The notes: a model not told the origin generated them from the letters alone. Numbered from the stretch's first letter, positions 52,151 to 60,917 are shown. The stretch: 64,000 nucleotides of DNA from Hydrogenophaga sp. (GCF_025699295.1 NZ_JAILWB010000006.1:124001-188000), one strand, 5' to 3'. Translations and numbers: made by a program.

Positions 52151-52791
52151 GCCGAGGCGCCGCAGGCACCGCCGCCACCTACAGCTGGCTGCTGCTGTGC
52201 TGCGTGCATGGCGCGGCGAGCATGCTGCTGTGGTGGTGGGGCGACGGGGCGGCGCAGGCTCTGACCTGGAACGCGGCCGATTGGCCGGCACGTCCCTGGA
52301 CTTTGTGGACCAGTGCCTGGGTGCACCTGAACACGCAGCACCTCGTGGGCAACCAGCTGGCACTGGGCGCCCTGGTGGCGTTTGGCTGGATGGTGCGCCC
52401 CGACCTGCGATGCACCACGGCCTGGTTGCTGGCCTGGCCACTGAACCAGATATCGCTGCTGCTGTGGCCACAGATCGGCTCTGCGGTGGGCCTGTCGGGC
52501 CTGCTGCACGCCGGCACCATGGTGCTGGCGGTGCAGATCGCGCTGGACCGCATTCCGATCCGCGGCGCGCGCTTCTGGGGCGGGCTGCTGGCGCTGGGCG
52601 CGCTGACCAAGGTGGTGCTGGAGGGGGGCTGGCTGCGGCCCATGGTCTGGGACGCCAGCCACAGCATGCTGGTGGTCCAGGCGGCCCACCTCACGGGCGT
52701 GCTGTGGGGCCTGCTGCTGGGCCTGGCCGCGGCCTGGCGTTTCAGGCCGCCGAGGGCACGGCCACCGCGAGCGACTTCCGGAACCGGTTGA
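52147..52791 (+). CDS. Rhombosortase/rhomboid-family intramembrane serine protease
   Basis: This 214-residue membrane protein has about six helices and the rhomboid catalytic pattern: HLNTQHLVGNQLALGAL in helix 2, nucleophile Ser in GLSGLLHAG (helix 4) and catalytic His in AAHLTGVLWG (helix 6). The short length and HLNxxH motif resemble rhombosortase, which cleaves GlyGly-CTERM tails, rather than longer rhomboids. ATG 52147 overlaps the glnE stop (ATGA). The last 50 bases overlap the convergent di-iron protein gene. No GlyGly-CTERM substrate is visible in this window. Confidence 0.8.
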   Translation: MSRGAAGTAATYSWLLLCCVHGAASMLLWWWGDGAAQALTWNAADWPARPWTLWTSAWVHLNTQHLVGNQLALGALVAFGWMVRPDLRCTTAWLLAWPLNQISLLLWPQIGSAVGLSGLLHAGTMVLAVQIALDRIPIRGARFWGGLLALGALTKVVLEGGWLRPMVWDASHSMLVVQAAHLTGVLWGLLLGLAAAWRFRPPRARPPRATSGTG

Positions 52792-53584
52792 GTTCCTGCA
52801 CGCTCTTGAAGCTCTGCTCCATGAGCAGGCTCATGTTGTGCAGGATGCGCTCGACCACGCGCGTTTCCCATACCGCATCGAAGTTGATCTGCTTGTCCAG
52901 CCAGTGCTCAAGCCACTCGGGATTGGGCAGGCGGCTCTGGATCGTGTCCTTGGGGAACAGGTCCTTGTTCACATGCAGGTTGGTCGGGTGCAAGGCCTGG
53001 GCGGTGCGCCGCGCGCTGGCCATGAGCACGCCGACCTTGGCGAACGCCGAGCGCGCCTCGTCACCGAACTTGCCGATGGCGCGCTTCATGTAGCGCAGGT
53101 AGGCGCCGCCGTGGCGGGCTTCGTCCTGGCTGAGCGTGGCGTAGATCTTCTTGATCACCGGCTCGGTGTGCCATTCGCTGGCGCGCCGGTACCAGTGGTT
53201 CAGCCGAATCTCGCCGCAGAAATGGAGCATGAGCGTCTCCAGCGGCGGAGCCGGGTCGAATTCGAAGCGGATGTCGTGCAGTTCCTGCTCGGTGGGCACG
53301 AGTTCGGGGCGGAAGCGGCGCAGGTATTCCATCAGCACCAGGGAATGCTTCTGCTCCTCGAAGAACCAGATCGACATGAAGGCGGAGAAATCGGAGTCAT
53401 CGCGGTTGTCGCGCAGGAACATCTCGGTGGCCGGCAACGCCGCCCACTCGGTGATCGCGTTCATCTTGATGGTCTGCGCCTGCTCTTCGGTCAGGGCCGA
53501 CGCGTCGAACGAGTCCCAGGGAATGTCCTTGTCCATGTCCCAGCGCACGGATTCGAGTTGCTTGAAGAGTTCGGGGTAGAGCAT
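52742..53584 (-). CDS. Ferritin-like di-iron protein, acyl-ACP-desaturase-like
   Basis: This 280-residue soluble helical protein carries carboxylate and histidine residues arranged as in di-iron oxygenases: Glu in TEWAALPATEMFLRDN, EEQKH in WFFEEQKHSLVL, Glu in FCGEIRLNHWYRR and DEARH in SQDEARHGGAYLR. These match the two ExxH-type pairs of stearoyl-ACP desaturase and AurF-like enzymes. The substrate is unknown; a fatty-acyl chain is plausible. ATG 53584 has AAGGA in front. It is divergent from the fatty-acid-modification-like operon, with palindromic operators between, suggesting joint control. Confidence 0.82.
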   Translation of the reverse strand: MLYPELFKQLESVRWDMDKDIPWDSFDASALTEEQAQTIKMNAITEWAALPATEMFLRDNRDDSDFSAFMSIWFFEEQKHSLVLMEYLRRFRPELVPTEQELHDIRFEFDPAPPLETLMLHFCGEIRLNHWYRRASEWHTEPVIKKIYATLSQDEARHGGAYLRYMKRAIGKFGDEARSAFAKVGVLMASARRTAQALHPTNLHVNKDLFPKDTIQSRLPNPEWLEHWLDKQINFDAVWETRVVERILHNMSLLMEQSFKSVQELNRFRKSLAVAVPSAA

Positions 53585-53756
53585 GGTGGTCCTTCGTAAC
53601 GCGGACATTCTATGCGGCAGGGGTGTCCAACACGCTGCAACGCCGCGACGCGAGGGCGGGATTGAATCCGCCAGGCCCGGGCCCGCGTAAGGCTTTTTGA
53701 GCGGTGTCGGAGGGTGCGCGGGCAAATACCGGACCCGCAGGCAGACCAAAAACCAT

Positions 53757-53815
53757 TTGACTTGAGTGGTCATAGTCAAGTTTATATCGACCAAATTGTG
53801 ACTGTTCAGTCACAA
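53757..53815. promoter_or_regulatory. Two GACT/AGTC palindromes, candidate operators for the divergent promoters
   Basis: TTGTGACT (53796-53803), GTTC and AGTCACAA (53808-53815) form a perfect 8-base-arm palindrome of the kind TetR-family repressors bind. TTGACT (53757-53762) and AGTCAA (53774-53779) form a second, wider inverted repeat sharing the GACT core, and TTTATA/TATATC lies between them and the palindrome. TTGACT with TTATAT (53782-53787) could be a plus-strand promoter with a long 19-base spacer. Confidence 0.5.
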
Positions 53816-53967
53816 TGAGACCAATCAGTAATCAACCAGCCATCCATGCGCTCGCCTCTCCTCCACCCCTTCAAATGCCTAGCAGCGACGCGCCGGAACT
53901 TTTCGCGGCCGCATGGCCTCGTAACCAGCAGGTGGGCGGCCGCACCGACCGCCAGTTTCCGTTTTGC

Positions 53968-54066
53968 ACTGCGAAGCCTTCCGGATCCCCGTGATCCGGC
54001 TGCAATCCCGAGGCGCTTCTCCTCCTCCTCCCTCCCTCCCTTGTTCGTCTGGGGGCGCTTCGCAGT
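53968..54066 (+). promoter_or_regulatory. Structured leader of the FAD-oxidoreductase operon
   Basis: ACTGCGAAGC (53968-53977) is perfectly complementary to GCTTCGCAGT (54057-54066), and between them CCGGATC (53981-53987) pairs with GATCCGG (53993-53999). CTTTTG follows the outer helix. The leader would exceed 300 bases if transcription starts near 53795. It could be an attenuator or RNA control element; no known riboswitch class is recognised. Confidence 0.45.
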
Positions 54067-54133
54067 CTTTTGTATTGGCCTGGCTGGTCGCCGCACCCGA
54101 CGGTGCGCGGCCCGCCAGTCCTGAGGTCCGCCC

Positions 54134-55555
54134 ATGCGCACGGACCTGCCTTCCCATTTCCTCCAGCCATCCGCACGGCCCATGCGCCCTGCGCGCGTGG
54201 CCATCATCGGCTCCGGCATTTCAGGGCTGGCCGCGGCCCACACGCTGCAGGGGCTGGCCGACATCACCCTGTTCGAGGCAGGCGGGTACTTCGGTGGCCA
54301 CACCCACACGGTCGACATGACCCTGCCCGACGCGCATGGCGTGCCGAGAACTTTCGGCGTCGACACGGGTTTCCTCGTGCTCAACGAGCGCACCTACCCC
54401 AACCTGCTGGCGCTGTTCGACGCGCTGGAGGTGCCGATCGCGAAGTCGGACATGTCGTTTTCAGTGCAGGTTCCAGGTGCCGGCCCGGGCGGTGGTGACC
54501 TCGAGTGGAGTGGCAGCGACCTCGCCAGCGTGTTTGCTCAGCGCCGCAACCTGGCCAACCCGCGCTTCCTGCGCATGCTGGCCGACATCGTTCGCTTCAA
54601 CCGCATCACCACCCGACTGGCCGAACGGGGTGAGGATCTGCGACCTGACAGCCCGCTGCTGCAGCCGCTGGGAGACTTCCTGCGCGCGCACGGCTTCTCT
54701 GACGCGTTCCGCGACTGGTACTTCCTGCCCATGATGGGATGCATCTGGAGCTGCCCGACCGATCAGATGCTGGCCTTCCCGGTCGCGACCATGGTGCGCT
54801 TCTGCCACAACCACGGCCTGATCCAGGTCGCGAACCGGCCGCAGTGGTACACGGTGGCCGCAGGGGCGCGCCAGTACGTGCAGAAAATCGTCGCGCAGGT
54901 GGCCGACAAGCGCCTGGCGACGCCGGTGCTGCAGGTGCTGCGCGACGAGCACGGTGTGCGCGTGGTCACGCGAGACCATGTCGAGCGCTTCGACGCCATC
55001 GTGATGGCCTGCCACAGCGACCAGTCCCTGCGCCTGCTCGGCGCCGAGGCGACGGCCGACGAGCACGAGGTGCTGGGGGCCATCCGCTACCAGCCCAATC
55101 GCGCCGTGCTGCACACCGACGCCTCGGTATTGCCCGGGAATCCGCGCGCCTGGGCGGCCTGGAACTACGAGCGCGCGGCCAGCGCCGACGCGGAGTCGAC
55201 CAGCGTCTGCCTGCACTATCTGATCAACCGCCTGCAACCGCTGCCGGTGCAGCAACCGGTGCTGGTCTCGCTCAATCCCCAGCGGGAGATCGTGCCCACG
55301 CAAGTGGTGGGCGAATACGCCTACGAGCACCCGGTATTCGACATGGAGGCCATTCGCGCACAGGGGCGCCTGCCTACCCTGCAGGGCCAGCGCCACACCT
55401 GGTTCGCCGGCGCGTGGACCGGGTACGGCTTTCACGAAGACGGGCTCAAGTCGGGCCTGCAGGCCGCGCGTGCGCTGATCGACGCGCTGCGCCTGACACC
55501 CGTACCCGCCAAGGGCGAGGCCTTGCGCGCGGCGTTGCCGGGGGTGTTCGCGTGA
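54134..55555 (+). CDS. FAD-dependent oxidoreductase (amine-oxidase/desaturase-like NAD/FAD-binding protein)
   Basis: This 473-residue flavoprotein has an N-terminal dinucleotide-binding motif VAIIGSGISGLAAAHTL and GGHTHT, and a C-terminal FAD contact WTGYGFHEDGLKSGLQAA. The amine-oxidase-like family occurs next to DUF1365 and Cfa-like genes in many proteobacteria and is thought to oxidise a fatty-acyl chain. The ATG at 54134 has GAGGT six bases upstream and is preferred to ATG 54182, which has none. It is the first gene of an eight-gene set with overlapping or closely spaced ends. Confidence 0.88.
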   Translation: MRTDLPSHFLQPSARPMRPARVAIIGSGISGLAAAHTLQGLADITLFEAGGYFGGHTHTVDMTLPDAHGVPRTFGVDTGFLVLNERTYPNLLALFDALEVPIAKSDMSFSVQVPGAGPGGGDLEWSGSDLASVFAQRRNLANPRFLRMLADIVRFNRITTRLAERGEDLRPDSPLLQPLGDFLRAHGFSDAFRDWYFLPMMGCIWSCPTDQMLAFPVATMVRFCHNHGLIQVANRPQWYTVAAGARQYVQKIVAQVADKRLATPVLQVLRDEHGVRVVTRDHVERFDAIVMACHSDQSLRLLGAEATADEHEVLGAIRYQPNRAVLHTDASVLPGNPRAWAAWNYERAASADAESTSVCLHYLINRLQPLPVQQPVLVSLNPQREIVPTQVVGEYAYEHPVFDMEAIRAQGRLPTLQGQRHTWFAGAWTGYGFHEDGLKSGLQAARALIDALRLTPVPAKGEALRAALPGVFA

Positions 55556-56364
55556 CGGCCTCCGCCGTGCAACGGGCGCTGCTCGGCTTCGGCCAGGTGC
55601 GCCACACGCGTCACCGCCCCCGGCGCAATGCCTTCGCCTATCCCACCTGTTTCCTCATGCTGCCCATGCGCAGCCTGCGCACGCATGGACCGGGCGCGCT
55701 GGCGCGCAACCGCCGCGCCGCGCTGAGCTTTCACGACGCCGACCATGGCGACGGTCGTGCCGACAGCCTGGACTGGCTCGACGATGTGCTGCAACAGCAT
55801 GGTATTCACGACGCGACGGGTGAGGTCTGGCTGCACACCTACCCGCGCGTGCTGGGCTATGCCTTCAAGCCGGTGAGTTTCTGGTACTGCCATCGCGCAG
55901 ACGGTTCGCTGCGCGCGGTGCTCGCCGAGGTCAACAACACATTTGGCGAACGCCACTGCTACCTGCTGGACGCGCCGCGCTACGGCCAGCCCTGCGAAGC
56001 CGACAAGGTGTTCCACGTCTCGCCGTTCTGCCCGGTTCGCGGCCACTACCGCTTTGTCTTCATGCGCACCGGCGGCCCCAGCCCGCGCACGGTTGCGCGC
56101 ATCGACTACTTCGATGGCGCGCAGGGCGAGCAGGCCCTGCTCAACACCAGCGTCAGCGGTGAGCTGCTGCTCTTGAATGCCCATACCTTGCGCCGCGCCC
56201 TGTGGGCCCACCCGGCCATGACCTTCGGTGTGATCGCGCGCATCCACTGGCAAGCCCTGCGTCTGTGGCTCAAGCAAGCACCCTTCTTCCGCCAGCCGCC
56301 CGCACCGGACGAATTCGTATCCGCCCCTGTCTCGCCCGCCACCACCCATTCCAGCCTGCCATGA
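55552..56364 (+). CDS. DUF1365 family protein
   Basis: This 270-residue protein starts at a GTG overlapping the previous stop codon (GTGA). Family marks are VRHTRHRPRRNAFAYPTCFLML near the start, YPRVLGYAFKPVSFWYCH in the middle and EVNNTFGERHCYLL, with FHVSPFCPVRGHYRF later. The biochemical role of DUF1365 is unknown, but it is nearly always encoded between an FAD oxidoreductase and a cyclopropane-synthase-like methyltransferase, as here. It is coupled by ATGA to the methyltransferase gene. Confidence 0.9.
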   Translation: MTASAVQRALLGFGQVRHTRHRPRRNAFAYPTCFLMLPMRSLRTHGPGALARNRRAALSFHDADHGDGRADSLDWLDDVLQQHGIHDATGEVWLHTYPRVLGYAFKPVSFWYCHRADGSLRAVLAEVNNTFGERHCYLLDAPRYGQPCEADKVFHVSPFCPVRGHYRFVFMRTGGPSPRTVARIDYFDGAQGEQALLNTSVSGELLLLNAHTLRRALWAHPAMTFGVIARIHWQALRLWLKQAPFFRQPPAPDEFVSAPVSPATTHSSLP

Positions 56365-57590
56365 ACAGCACCACCGCTCCCCACGGCCCTGCCGGCTTTC
56401 ACCTGCCGCGCAACGCGCCTGCGGCCGCCCGCACCGCATTGCAGCTGCTGCAGCGCCTGGTGCACGGCAGCCTCACGCTGCAACTGCCCGATGGCTCGGT
56501 GCAGCGCCTGGGTCGGGCCGAAGGCCCGCACGCCAGCATGAAGCTGCACAACTGGAACGTCTGCGGCGCGACGCTGAAATCGGGCGACATCGGTTTCGCG
56601 GAAAGCTACATCGCCGGCGACTGGAGCACGCCCAACCTGCCGGCCCTGCTCTCGCTGCTGGTGGCCAACCGCCGCGAGGTGGAGGACATGGTGTATGGCT
56701 CGTGGCTGGGTCGCCTGGCCTACCGCGTGCGGCACCTGCTCAACCGCAACTCCCGGGCCAACAGCCGCAAGAACATTCACGCGCACTACGACCTGGGCAA
56801 CGCCTTCTACGGCCTCTGGCTGGACGAGACCATGAACTACTCGTCGGCCTGGTTCGAGCACACCGAGCAGCCCATGGTGTCGGCCCAGCACGCCAAGGTG
56901 CGCCGCGCGCTGGAGATGGCCGGCGTGCGCCCCGGCGACCGCGTGCTGGAGATCGGTTGCGGCTGGGGTGCGCTGGCGGAGAAGGCAACCACCGAATTCG
57001 ATGCCAGCGTGGTCGGCGTGACACTGTCGACCGAGCAGCTGGACTTCGCGCAACAGCGCATGCGCCGCATTGACCGCCAGGACCGCGCCGACCTGCGCCT
57101 GCAGGACTACCGCGACATCCAGGACGCACCGTTCGACGCCATCTGTTCGATCGAGATGGTCGAGGCCGTGGGTCGCGAATACTGGCCGACCTACTTCCAG
57201 ACCGTCTCGCGCCTGCTCAAGCCCGGCGGTCGCGCCTGCGTCCAGAGCATCGTCATCGACGACGCCCACTTCGAACGCTACATCAAGGGCACGGATTTCA
57301 TCCAGCAGTACATCTTCCCGGGCGGCTGCCTGCCTTGCCCGCGCGAGTTCCGCGCGCAGGCCGCGCAGGCCGGGCTGGAGGTGGTGGACGAATTCGCTTT
57401 CGGCCACGACTACGCGCGCACGCTGGCGATCTGGCGCGAGCGTTTTCTGCAGCAGAAGGACCGCGTTCTGCAACTCGGATTCGACGCGCGCTTCCTGCGC
57501 ATCTGGGAGTTCTACCTCGCCTACTGCGAGGCGGCCTTCGAACAGGGCAGCGTGGACGTGGTGCAGTACACGCTGCGCAAGCCAGCCTGA
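56361..57590 (+). CDS. Cyclopropane-fatty-acyl-phospholipid synthase family methyltransferase
   Basis: This 409-residue enzyme is homologous to Cfa and to the UfaM-type methyltransferases that methylate an unsaturated fatty acyl chain in membrane phospholipids using S-adenosylmethionine. The SAM motif VLEIGCGWGALAEKA, then YWPTYFQTVSRLLKPGGRA and YIFPGGCLPCP, are the characteristic Cfa positions. The N-terminal substrate domain includes NIHAHYDLGNAFYGLWLDETMNYS. With an FAD oxidoreductase and DUF1365 alongside, the product may be a methylated or furan-type acyl chain rather than a cyclopropane; that is inference. Confidence 0.93.
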   Translation: MNSTTAPHGPAGFHLPRNAPAAARTALQLLQRLVHGSLTLQLPDGSVQRLGRAEGPHASMKLHNWNVCGATLKSGDIGFAESYIAGDWSTPNLPALLSLLVANRREVEDMVYGSWLGRLAYRVRHLLNRNSRANSRKNIHAHYDLGNAFYGLWLDETMNYSSAWFEHTEQPMVSAQHAKVRRALEMAGVRPGDRVLEIGCGWGALAEKATTEFDASVVGVTLSTEQLDFAQQRMRRIDRQDRADLRLQDYRDIQDAPFDAICSIEMVEAVGREYWPTYFQTVSRLLKPGGRACVQSIVIDDAHFERYIKGTDFIQQYIFPGGCLPCPREFRAQAAQAGLEVVDEFAFGHDYARTLAIWRERFLQQKDRVLQLGFDARFLRIWEFYLAYCEAAFEQGSVDVVQYTLRKPA

Positions 57591-57599
57591 GCCTGCGCC

Positions 57600-58169
57600 A
57601 TGCATCGCACGCATCTTCTTGCCCTGTTGCTGACATGCGCCGCTGCGGTTTTGCCCGGCGTGAGCGCGCAGGCCAGTACGCCCGAACCCACGCTGGGCGC
57701 GGCCTTGCAGGGCCAGCAACCGCTGGGCACGGCGCGCCTGCGCTACTGGGGTTTCGACGTCTACGACGCCCGCCTGTTCGTGGCGCCCGGTTTTGACGCG
57801 CAGCGCTATGAAGACCAGCGCTTTGGCCTGGAACTGAGCTACCTGCGCGAGCTCAAGGGCGCGGACATTGCCGAACGCTCGATCGATGAAATGAGGGATC
57901 TGGCGCCCATCGAACCCGCGCAGGCGCGGCGCTGGCGCGCGGCCATGGGCGCGCTGTTCCCGGACGTGCAGCGCGGCGACCGCATCACCGGCGTGCACGT
58001 GCCGGGCAGCGGTGCGCACTTCTACCTCAATGGCCGGTTGCTCGGCGAAGTGGCCGACGCAGCCTTCTCGCGCCAGTTCTTCGGCATCTGGCTCTCGCCG
58101 AAAACCTCGCAGCCGCGCCTGCGCGAGGCCATGCTGCAAGCCCCGGGCGGCCCGCCGCGAACGCCGTGA
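57600..58169 (+). CDS. Secreted chalcone-isomerase-like protein
   Basis: This 189-residue exported protein has a signal peptide ending near VSAQA and a chalcone-isomerase-like fold recognised from GTARLRYWGFDVYDARLFVAPGF, FGLELSYLRELKGADIAE and GVHVPGSGAHFYLNGRLLG. Bacterial members bind fatty acids or lack catalytic residues of plant enzymes, and their role is unknown. It lies nine bases after the methyltransferase gene and overlaps the transporter gene by GTGA, so it probably handles a lipid in the periplasm. Confidence 0.82.
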   Translation: MHRTHLLALLLTCAAAVLPGVSAQASTPEPTLGAALQGQQPLGTARLRYWGFDVYDARLFVAPGFDAQRYEDQRFGLELSYLRELKGADIAERSIDEMRDLAPIEPAQARRWRAAMGALFPDVQRGDRITGVHVPGSGAHFYLNGRLLGEVADAAFSRQFFGIWLSPKTSQPRLREAMLQAPGGPPRTP

Positions 58170-59500
58170 ACACCGCCCCCACCGACACGCCCGAACCGGC
58201 GGCGCGCTTTCTCGGCCCCGGCGCCTGGCGCGAGGGTCTGCGCTACGGCCTGCTTGGTTTGCCGCTGGCCTTCGTCGCGCTGCCGCTGTACGTGATCCTG
58301 CCCAACCACTATGCGCGGGCCTTCGGTGCGCCGCTGGCGCTGCTCGGCGCGGTGCTGCTCGCGGCGCGTCTGGTGGACGCGGTGCTCGACCCCTGGATCG
58401 GGCGCTGGTGCGACCGCCTGTTCGCGCGATCGGTTCGAGCGGTCATGACCGCCACCGGCACCGCGGCGGTGGTGCTTGCGCTGGGCCTGTGGGGCCTGTT
58501 GTTTCCGCCAGCCGCGATGCGCGAGGCTGGCGTTGCGACGCTGCTCACCTGGATGGGCCTGCTGCTGGCCATCAGCTACACCGCGTTCAGCGTGGTCTCG
58601 GTGGCGCACCAGTCCTGGGGCGCGCGGCTGGGGGGCAACGAGGTGCAGCGCAGCCGCGTGGTGGCGTGGCGCGAAGGCCTCGCGCTGCTGGGCGTGTTGA
58701 TCGCCGCGGTGTTGCCCGGCACGCTGGGCCTGGGTGCCACGGTCTGGGCGTTCGCAGCACTGCTCTCCATCGGATGGTGGGCCTGGGGCCGCAGCGCGCG
58801 CCCTGCCGCACATCGGCCCCAAGGTGCGGCCGATGGCTGGCACTCGTCGCCGCTGCGCCAGCCGGCCTTCCTGCGCCTGCTGGCGGTGTTCGTGCTCAAC
58901 GGCACCGCCAGCGCCGTGCCGGCCACGCTGGTGCTGTTCTTCGTGCAGGACCGCTTGCAGGCGGCCCCGGCGATCGAACCCGCGTTCCTCGCCACCTATT
59001 TCCTCTGTGCCGCACTGTCCATGCCGCTGTGGGTGCGGCTGGTACCCCGGTTGGGGTTGGCCCGCACCTGGCTGGCGGGCATGGGCCTGTCGGTGGCGGT
59101 GTTCATCTGGGCCGCCACGCTGGGTACAGGCGATGTGTGGCCTTTTCTCGTGGTGTGCGCGCTCTCGGGAATCGCCCTGGGCACGGACCTGAGCCTGCCT
59201 GGCGCGATGCTCGCCGGGCTGGTCGGGCAACTGGGCGCGCGCGGCCAGCGCGAGGGGGCGTACTTCGGCTGGTGGAACTTTGCCACCAAGCTCAACCTGG
59301 CACTGGCCGCCGGCCTGGCGCTGCCGCTGCTGGCGCTGTTCGGCTACGTGCCCGGCGCACGTGACCCGGCTGCGCTGCAGACACTCACCATCGCCTACTG
59401 CCTGCTGCCGTGCGTGCTCAAGTTGCTCGCAGCCGCGGCGCTGCAGACGCTGGTCATCCGCCCGGCGCAGCGCGCGGCCCTGCTGTCGCCCACCCACTGA
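58166..59500 (+). CDS. MFS transporter (GPH-like)
   Basis: This 444-residue inner-membrane transporter has about twelve helices and features of the glycoside-pentoside-hexuronide-like branch of MFS (RLVDAVLDPWIGRWCDR after helix 2, SYTAFSVVSVAHQSWGARL, QREGAYFGWWNFATKLNLAL). In this gene order it is a standing member of the fatty-acid-modification cluster and its substrate is unknown. The start codon is GTG overlapping the chalcone-isomerase-like stop. No selectivity residues can be interpreted. Confidence 0.88.
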   Translation: MNTAPTDTPEPAARFLGPGAWREGLRYGLLGLPLAFVALPLYVILPNHYARAFGAPLALLGAVLLAARLVDAVLDPWIGRWCDRLFARSVRAVMTATGTAAVVLALGLWGLLFPPAAMREAGVATLLTWMGLLLAISYTAFSVVSVAHQSWGARLGGNEVQRSRVVAWREGLALLGVLIAAVLPGTLGLGATVWAFAALLSIGWWAWGRSARPAAHRPQGAADGWHSSPLRQPAFLRLLAVFVLNGTASAVPATLVLFFVQDRLQAAPAIEPAFLATYFLCAALSMPLWVRLVPRLGLARTWLAGMGLSVAVFIWAATLGTGDVWPFLVVCALSGIALGTDLSLPGAMLAGLVGQLGARGQREGAYFGWWNFATKLNLALAAGLALPLLALFGYVPGARDPAALQTLTIAYCLLPCVLKLLAAAALQTLVIRPAQRAALLSPTH

Positions 59501-59510
59501 AAGAGTTCCC

Positions 59511-60050
59511 ATGCGAAGACGCCTTCTTCTCACCGCCGGCATCGCCACGGCCGCATCGCTGGCCGGTTGTGCCGGCCCCCGGGTCTCGCAGTACGCGACC
59601 GAAAAACCCGTACTCGACCTGCGCAGCTATTTCAACGGCACGCTGGACGCGTACGGCGTGTTCACCGACCGTTCGGGCTCGGTCGTGAAACGCTTCACCG
59701 TGGTGATGCTTTGCAGCTGGAACGGCGACGACGGCGTGCTCGACGAAGCCTTCAGCTACAGCGATGGCACCACAGGAAGGCGCGTCTGGCGCATGAAGCA
59801 CCTGGGCAACGGCCGCTTCAGCGGCACAGCCGACGATGTCGTGGGCGAGGCTCGCGGTGAGCAGCAGGGCAACGCCTTCCGCTGGGGCTACACGTTGCGA
59901 CTTCCCGTCGATGGCAGGACCTGGGACGTGCAGTTCGACGACTGGATGTACCTGATGGATGAGCGCGTGATGCTCAACAAGGCCGAGATGAGCAAGTTCG
60001 GCGTGCGGCTGGGCGAGGTCACGCTGTCGTTCGTGAAGCGCACGCCATGA
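59511..60050 (+). CDS. DUF3833 lipoprotein
   Basis: This 179-residue protein has a lipoprotein signal (RRRLLLTAGIATAASLAGC, lipobox LAGC) and the DUF3833 core LRSYFNGTLDAYGVFTDRSG, then WGYTLRLPVDGRTWDVQFDDW. Function is unknown, and it is presumably anchored in the outer membrane. The ATG is 10 bases after the transporter stop and its own stop overlaps the SDR start (ATGA). Proteins of this family repeatedly occur with DUF1365/Cfa-like genes. Confidence 0.9.
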   Translation: MRRRLLLTAGIATAASLAGCAGPRVSQYATEKPVLDLRSYFNGTLDAYGVFTDRSGSVVKRFTVVMLCSWNGDDGVLDEAFSYSDGTTGRRVWRMKHLGNGRFSGTADDVVGEARGEQQGNAFRWGYTLRLPVDGRTWDVQFDDWMYLMDERVMLNKAEMSKFGVRLGEVTLSFVKRTP

Positions 60051-60910
60051 ATCCCACGCCACGGGCCTTCGCCGACGCACCGACCGCAACACCGCAAACG
60101 TCGGCTCGCGGCTTCTCGTTGCTGCGACCGATGAACCCGCCGATCACCGACTGGCGCGGCCTGCGGGTCTGGCTGGTCGGCGCCTCCAGCGGCATCGGCG
60201 AAGCCACGGCGTCGGCCCTTCATGCGCGCGGCGCGCAGGTGCTGGTGTCGGCGCGCAAGGCCGAAGCGCTGCACGCCTTCGTTGCCACCCATCCGCCGCG
60301 CCATGGCGTGGTTGCTCAGGCATGGCCCCTGGACGTGACCGACCCGGAGGCCGTGGCACGCGCCGCACGCGAGATCCTGGCGCAGGGACCCCTCGATGCC
60401 GTCATCTACTGCGCGGGCCACTACAGCGAGATGCGCGCCACCGACATGGATCTGGACGAGCTGCAACGCCACCTCGACATCAACTACACCGGGGCCCTGC
60501 GGGTGCTGCACGCCGTGCTGCCCTCGATGACCGCGCGCGGGCGAGGCCACATCGGCCTCATCAGCAGCGTGGCCGGCTTTCGCGGGCTGCCCAAGAGCCT
60601 GGCCTACGGGCCGACCAAGGCGGCGCTCACCAACCTGTGCGAAACCCTGTACCTCGACCTGCATCCGCTGGGTCTGGGTGTGAGCGTGGTGCACCCGGGC
60701 TTCGTACAGACGCCGCTGACTGCGCGCAACGACTTCGCCATGCCCGCGCTGATCACGCCGCCGCAAGCAGCCGTCGCGATGATCGAGGGCTGGGCGCGCG
60801 GAGCGTTCGACATCCACTACCCCAAGCGGTTCACCCGCTGGATGAAGTTGCTGCGCGTGCTGCCCTACCGCGCCTACTTTCCGGCCGTGCGCCGCTTCAC
60901 CGGGCTATAA
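60047..60910 (+). CDS. Short-chain dehydrogenase/reductase
   Basis: This 287-residue oxidoreductase has the cofactor motif VGASSGIGEA (after a 40-residue N-terminal extension), the NAG-type IYCAGHYSE, and catalytic Ser in LISSVAGF, Tyr-x3-Lys in YGPTKAAL. The C-terminal region (RFTRWMKLLRVLPYRAYFPA) is amphipathic and may touch the membrane. The substrate is unknown; a lipid intermediate of the same pathway is plausible from context. ATG overlaps the preceding stop codon; a downstream ATG at 60131 would also keep the Rossmann fold. Confidence 0.9.
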   Translation: MNPTPRAFADAPTATPQTSARGFSLLRPMNPPITDWRGLRVWLVGASSGIGEATASALHARGAQVLVSARKAEALHAFVATHPPRHGVVAQAWPLDVTDPEAVARAAREILAQGPLDAVIYCAGHYSEMRATDMDLDELQRHLDINYTGALRVLHAVLPSMTARGRGHIGLISSVAGFRGLPKSLAYGPTKAALTNLCETLYLDLHPLGLGVSVVHPGFVQTPLTARNDFAMPALITPPQAAVAMIEGWARGAFDIHYPKRFTRWMKLLRVLPYRAYFPAVRRFTGL

Positions 60911-60917
60911 CCAGGCC

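Larger units (their letters stand above)
53585..54133. other. 549-base intergenic regulatory region
   Basis: This is the only gene-free stretch over 300 bases. It contains the divergent start region of the di-iron gene, two TGACT/AGTCA palindromes (53757-53815), a perfect hairpin CCGGATC-N5-GATCCGG (53981-53999) enclosed by a long-range helix, and a pyrimidine tract near 54019-54045 (CTCCTCC/CCTCCC type). Short open frames here (for example 53846-54124) have no ribosome-binding site or family resemblance, and I do not call them genes. Confidence 0.7.

Noticed and set aside
53846..54124. Small frames in the 549-base intergenic region
   Set aside because: They lack a ribosome-binding site and family features, and they overlap palindromes and the predicted leader structure.
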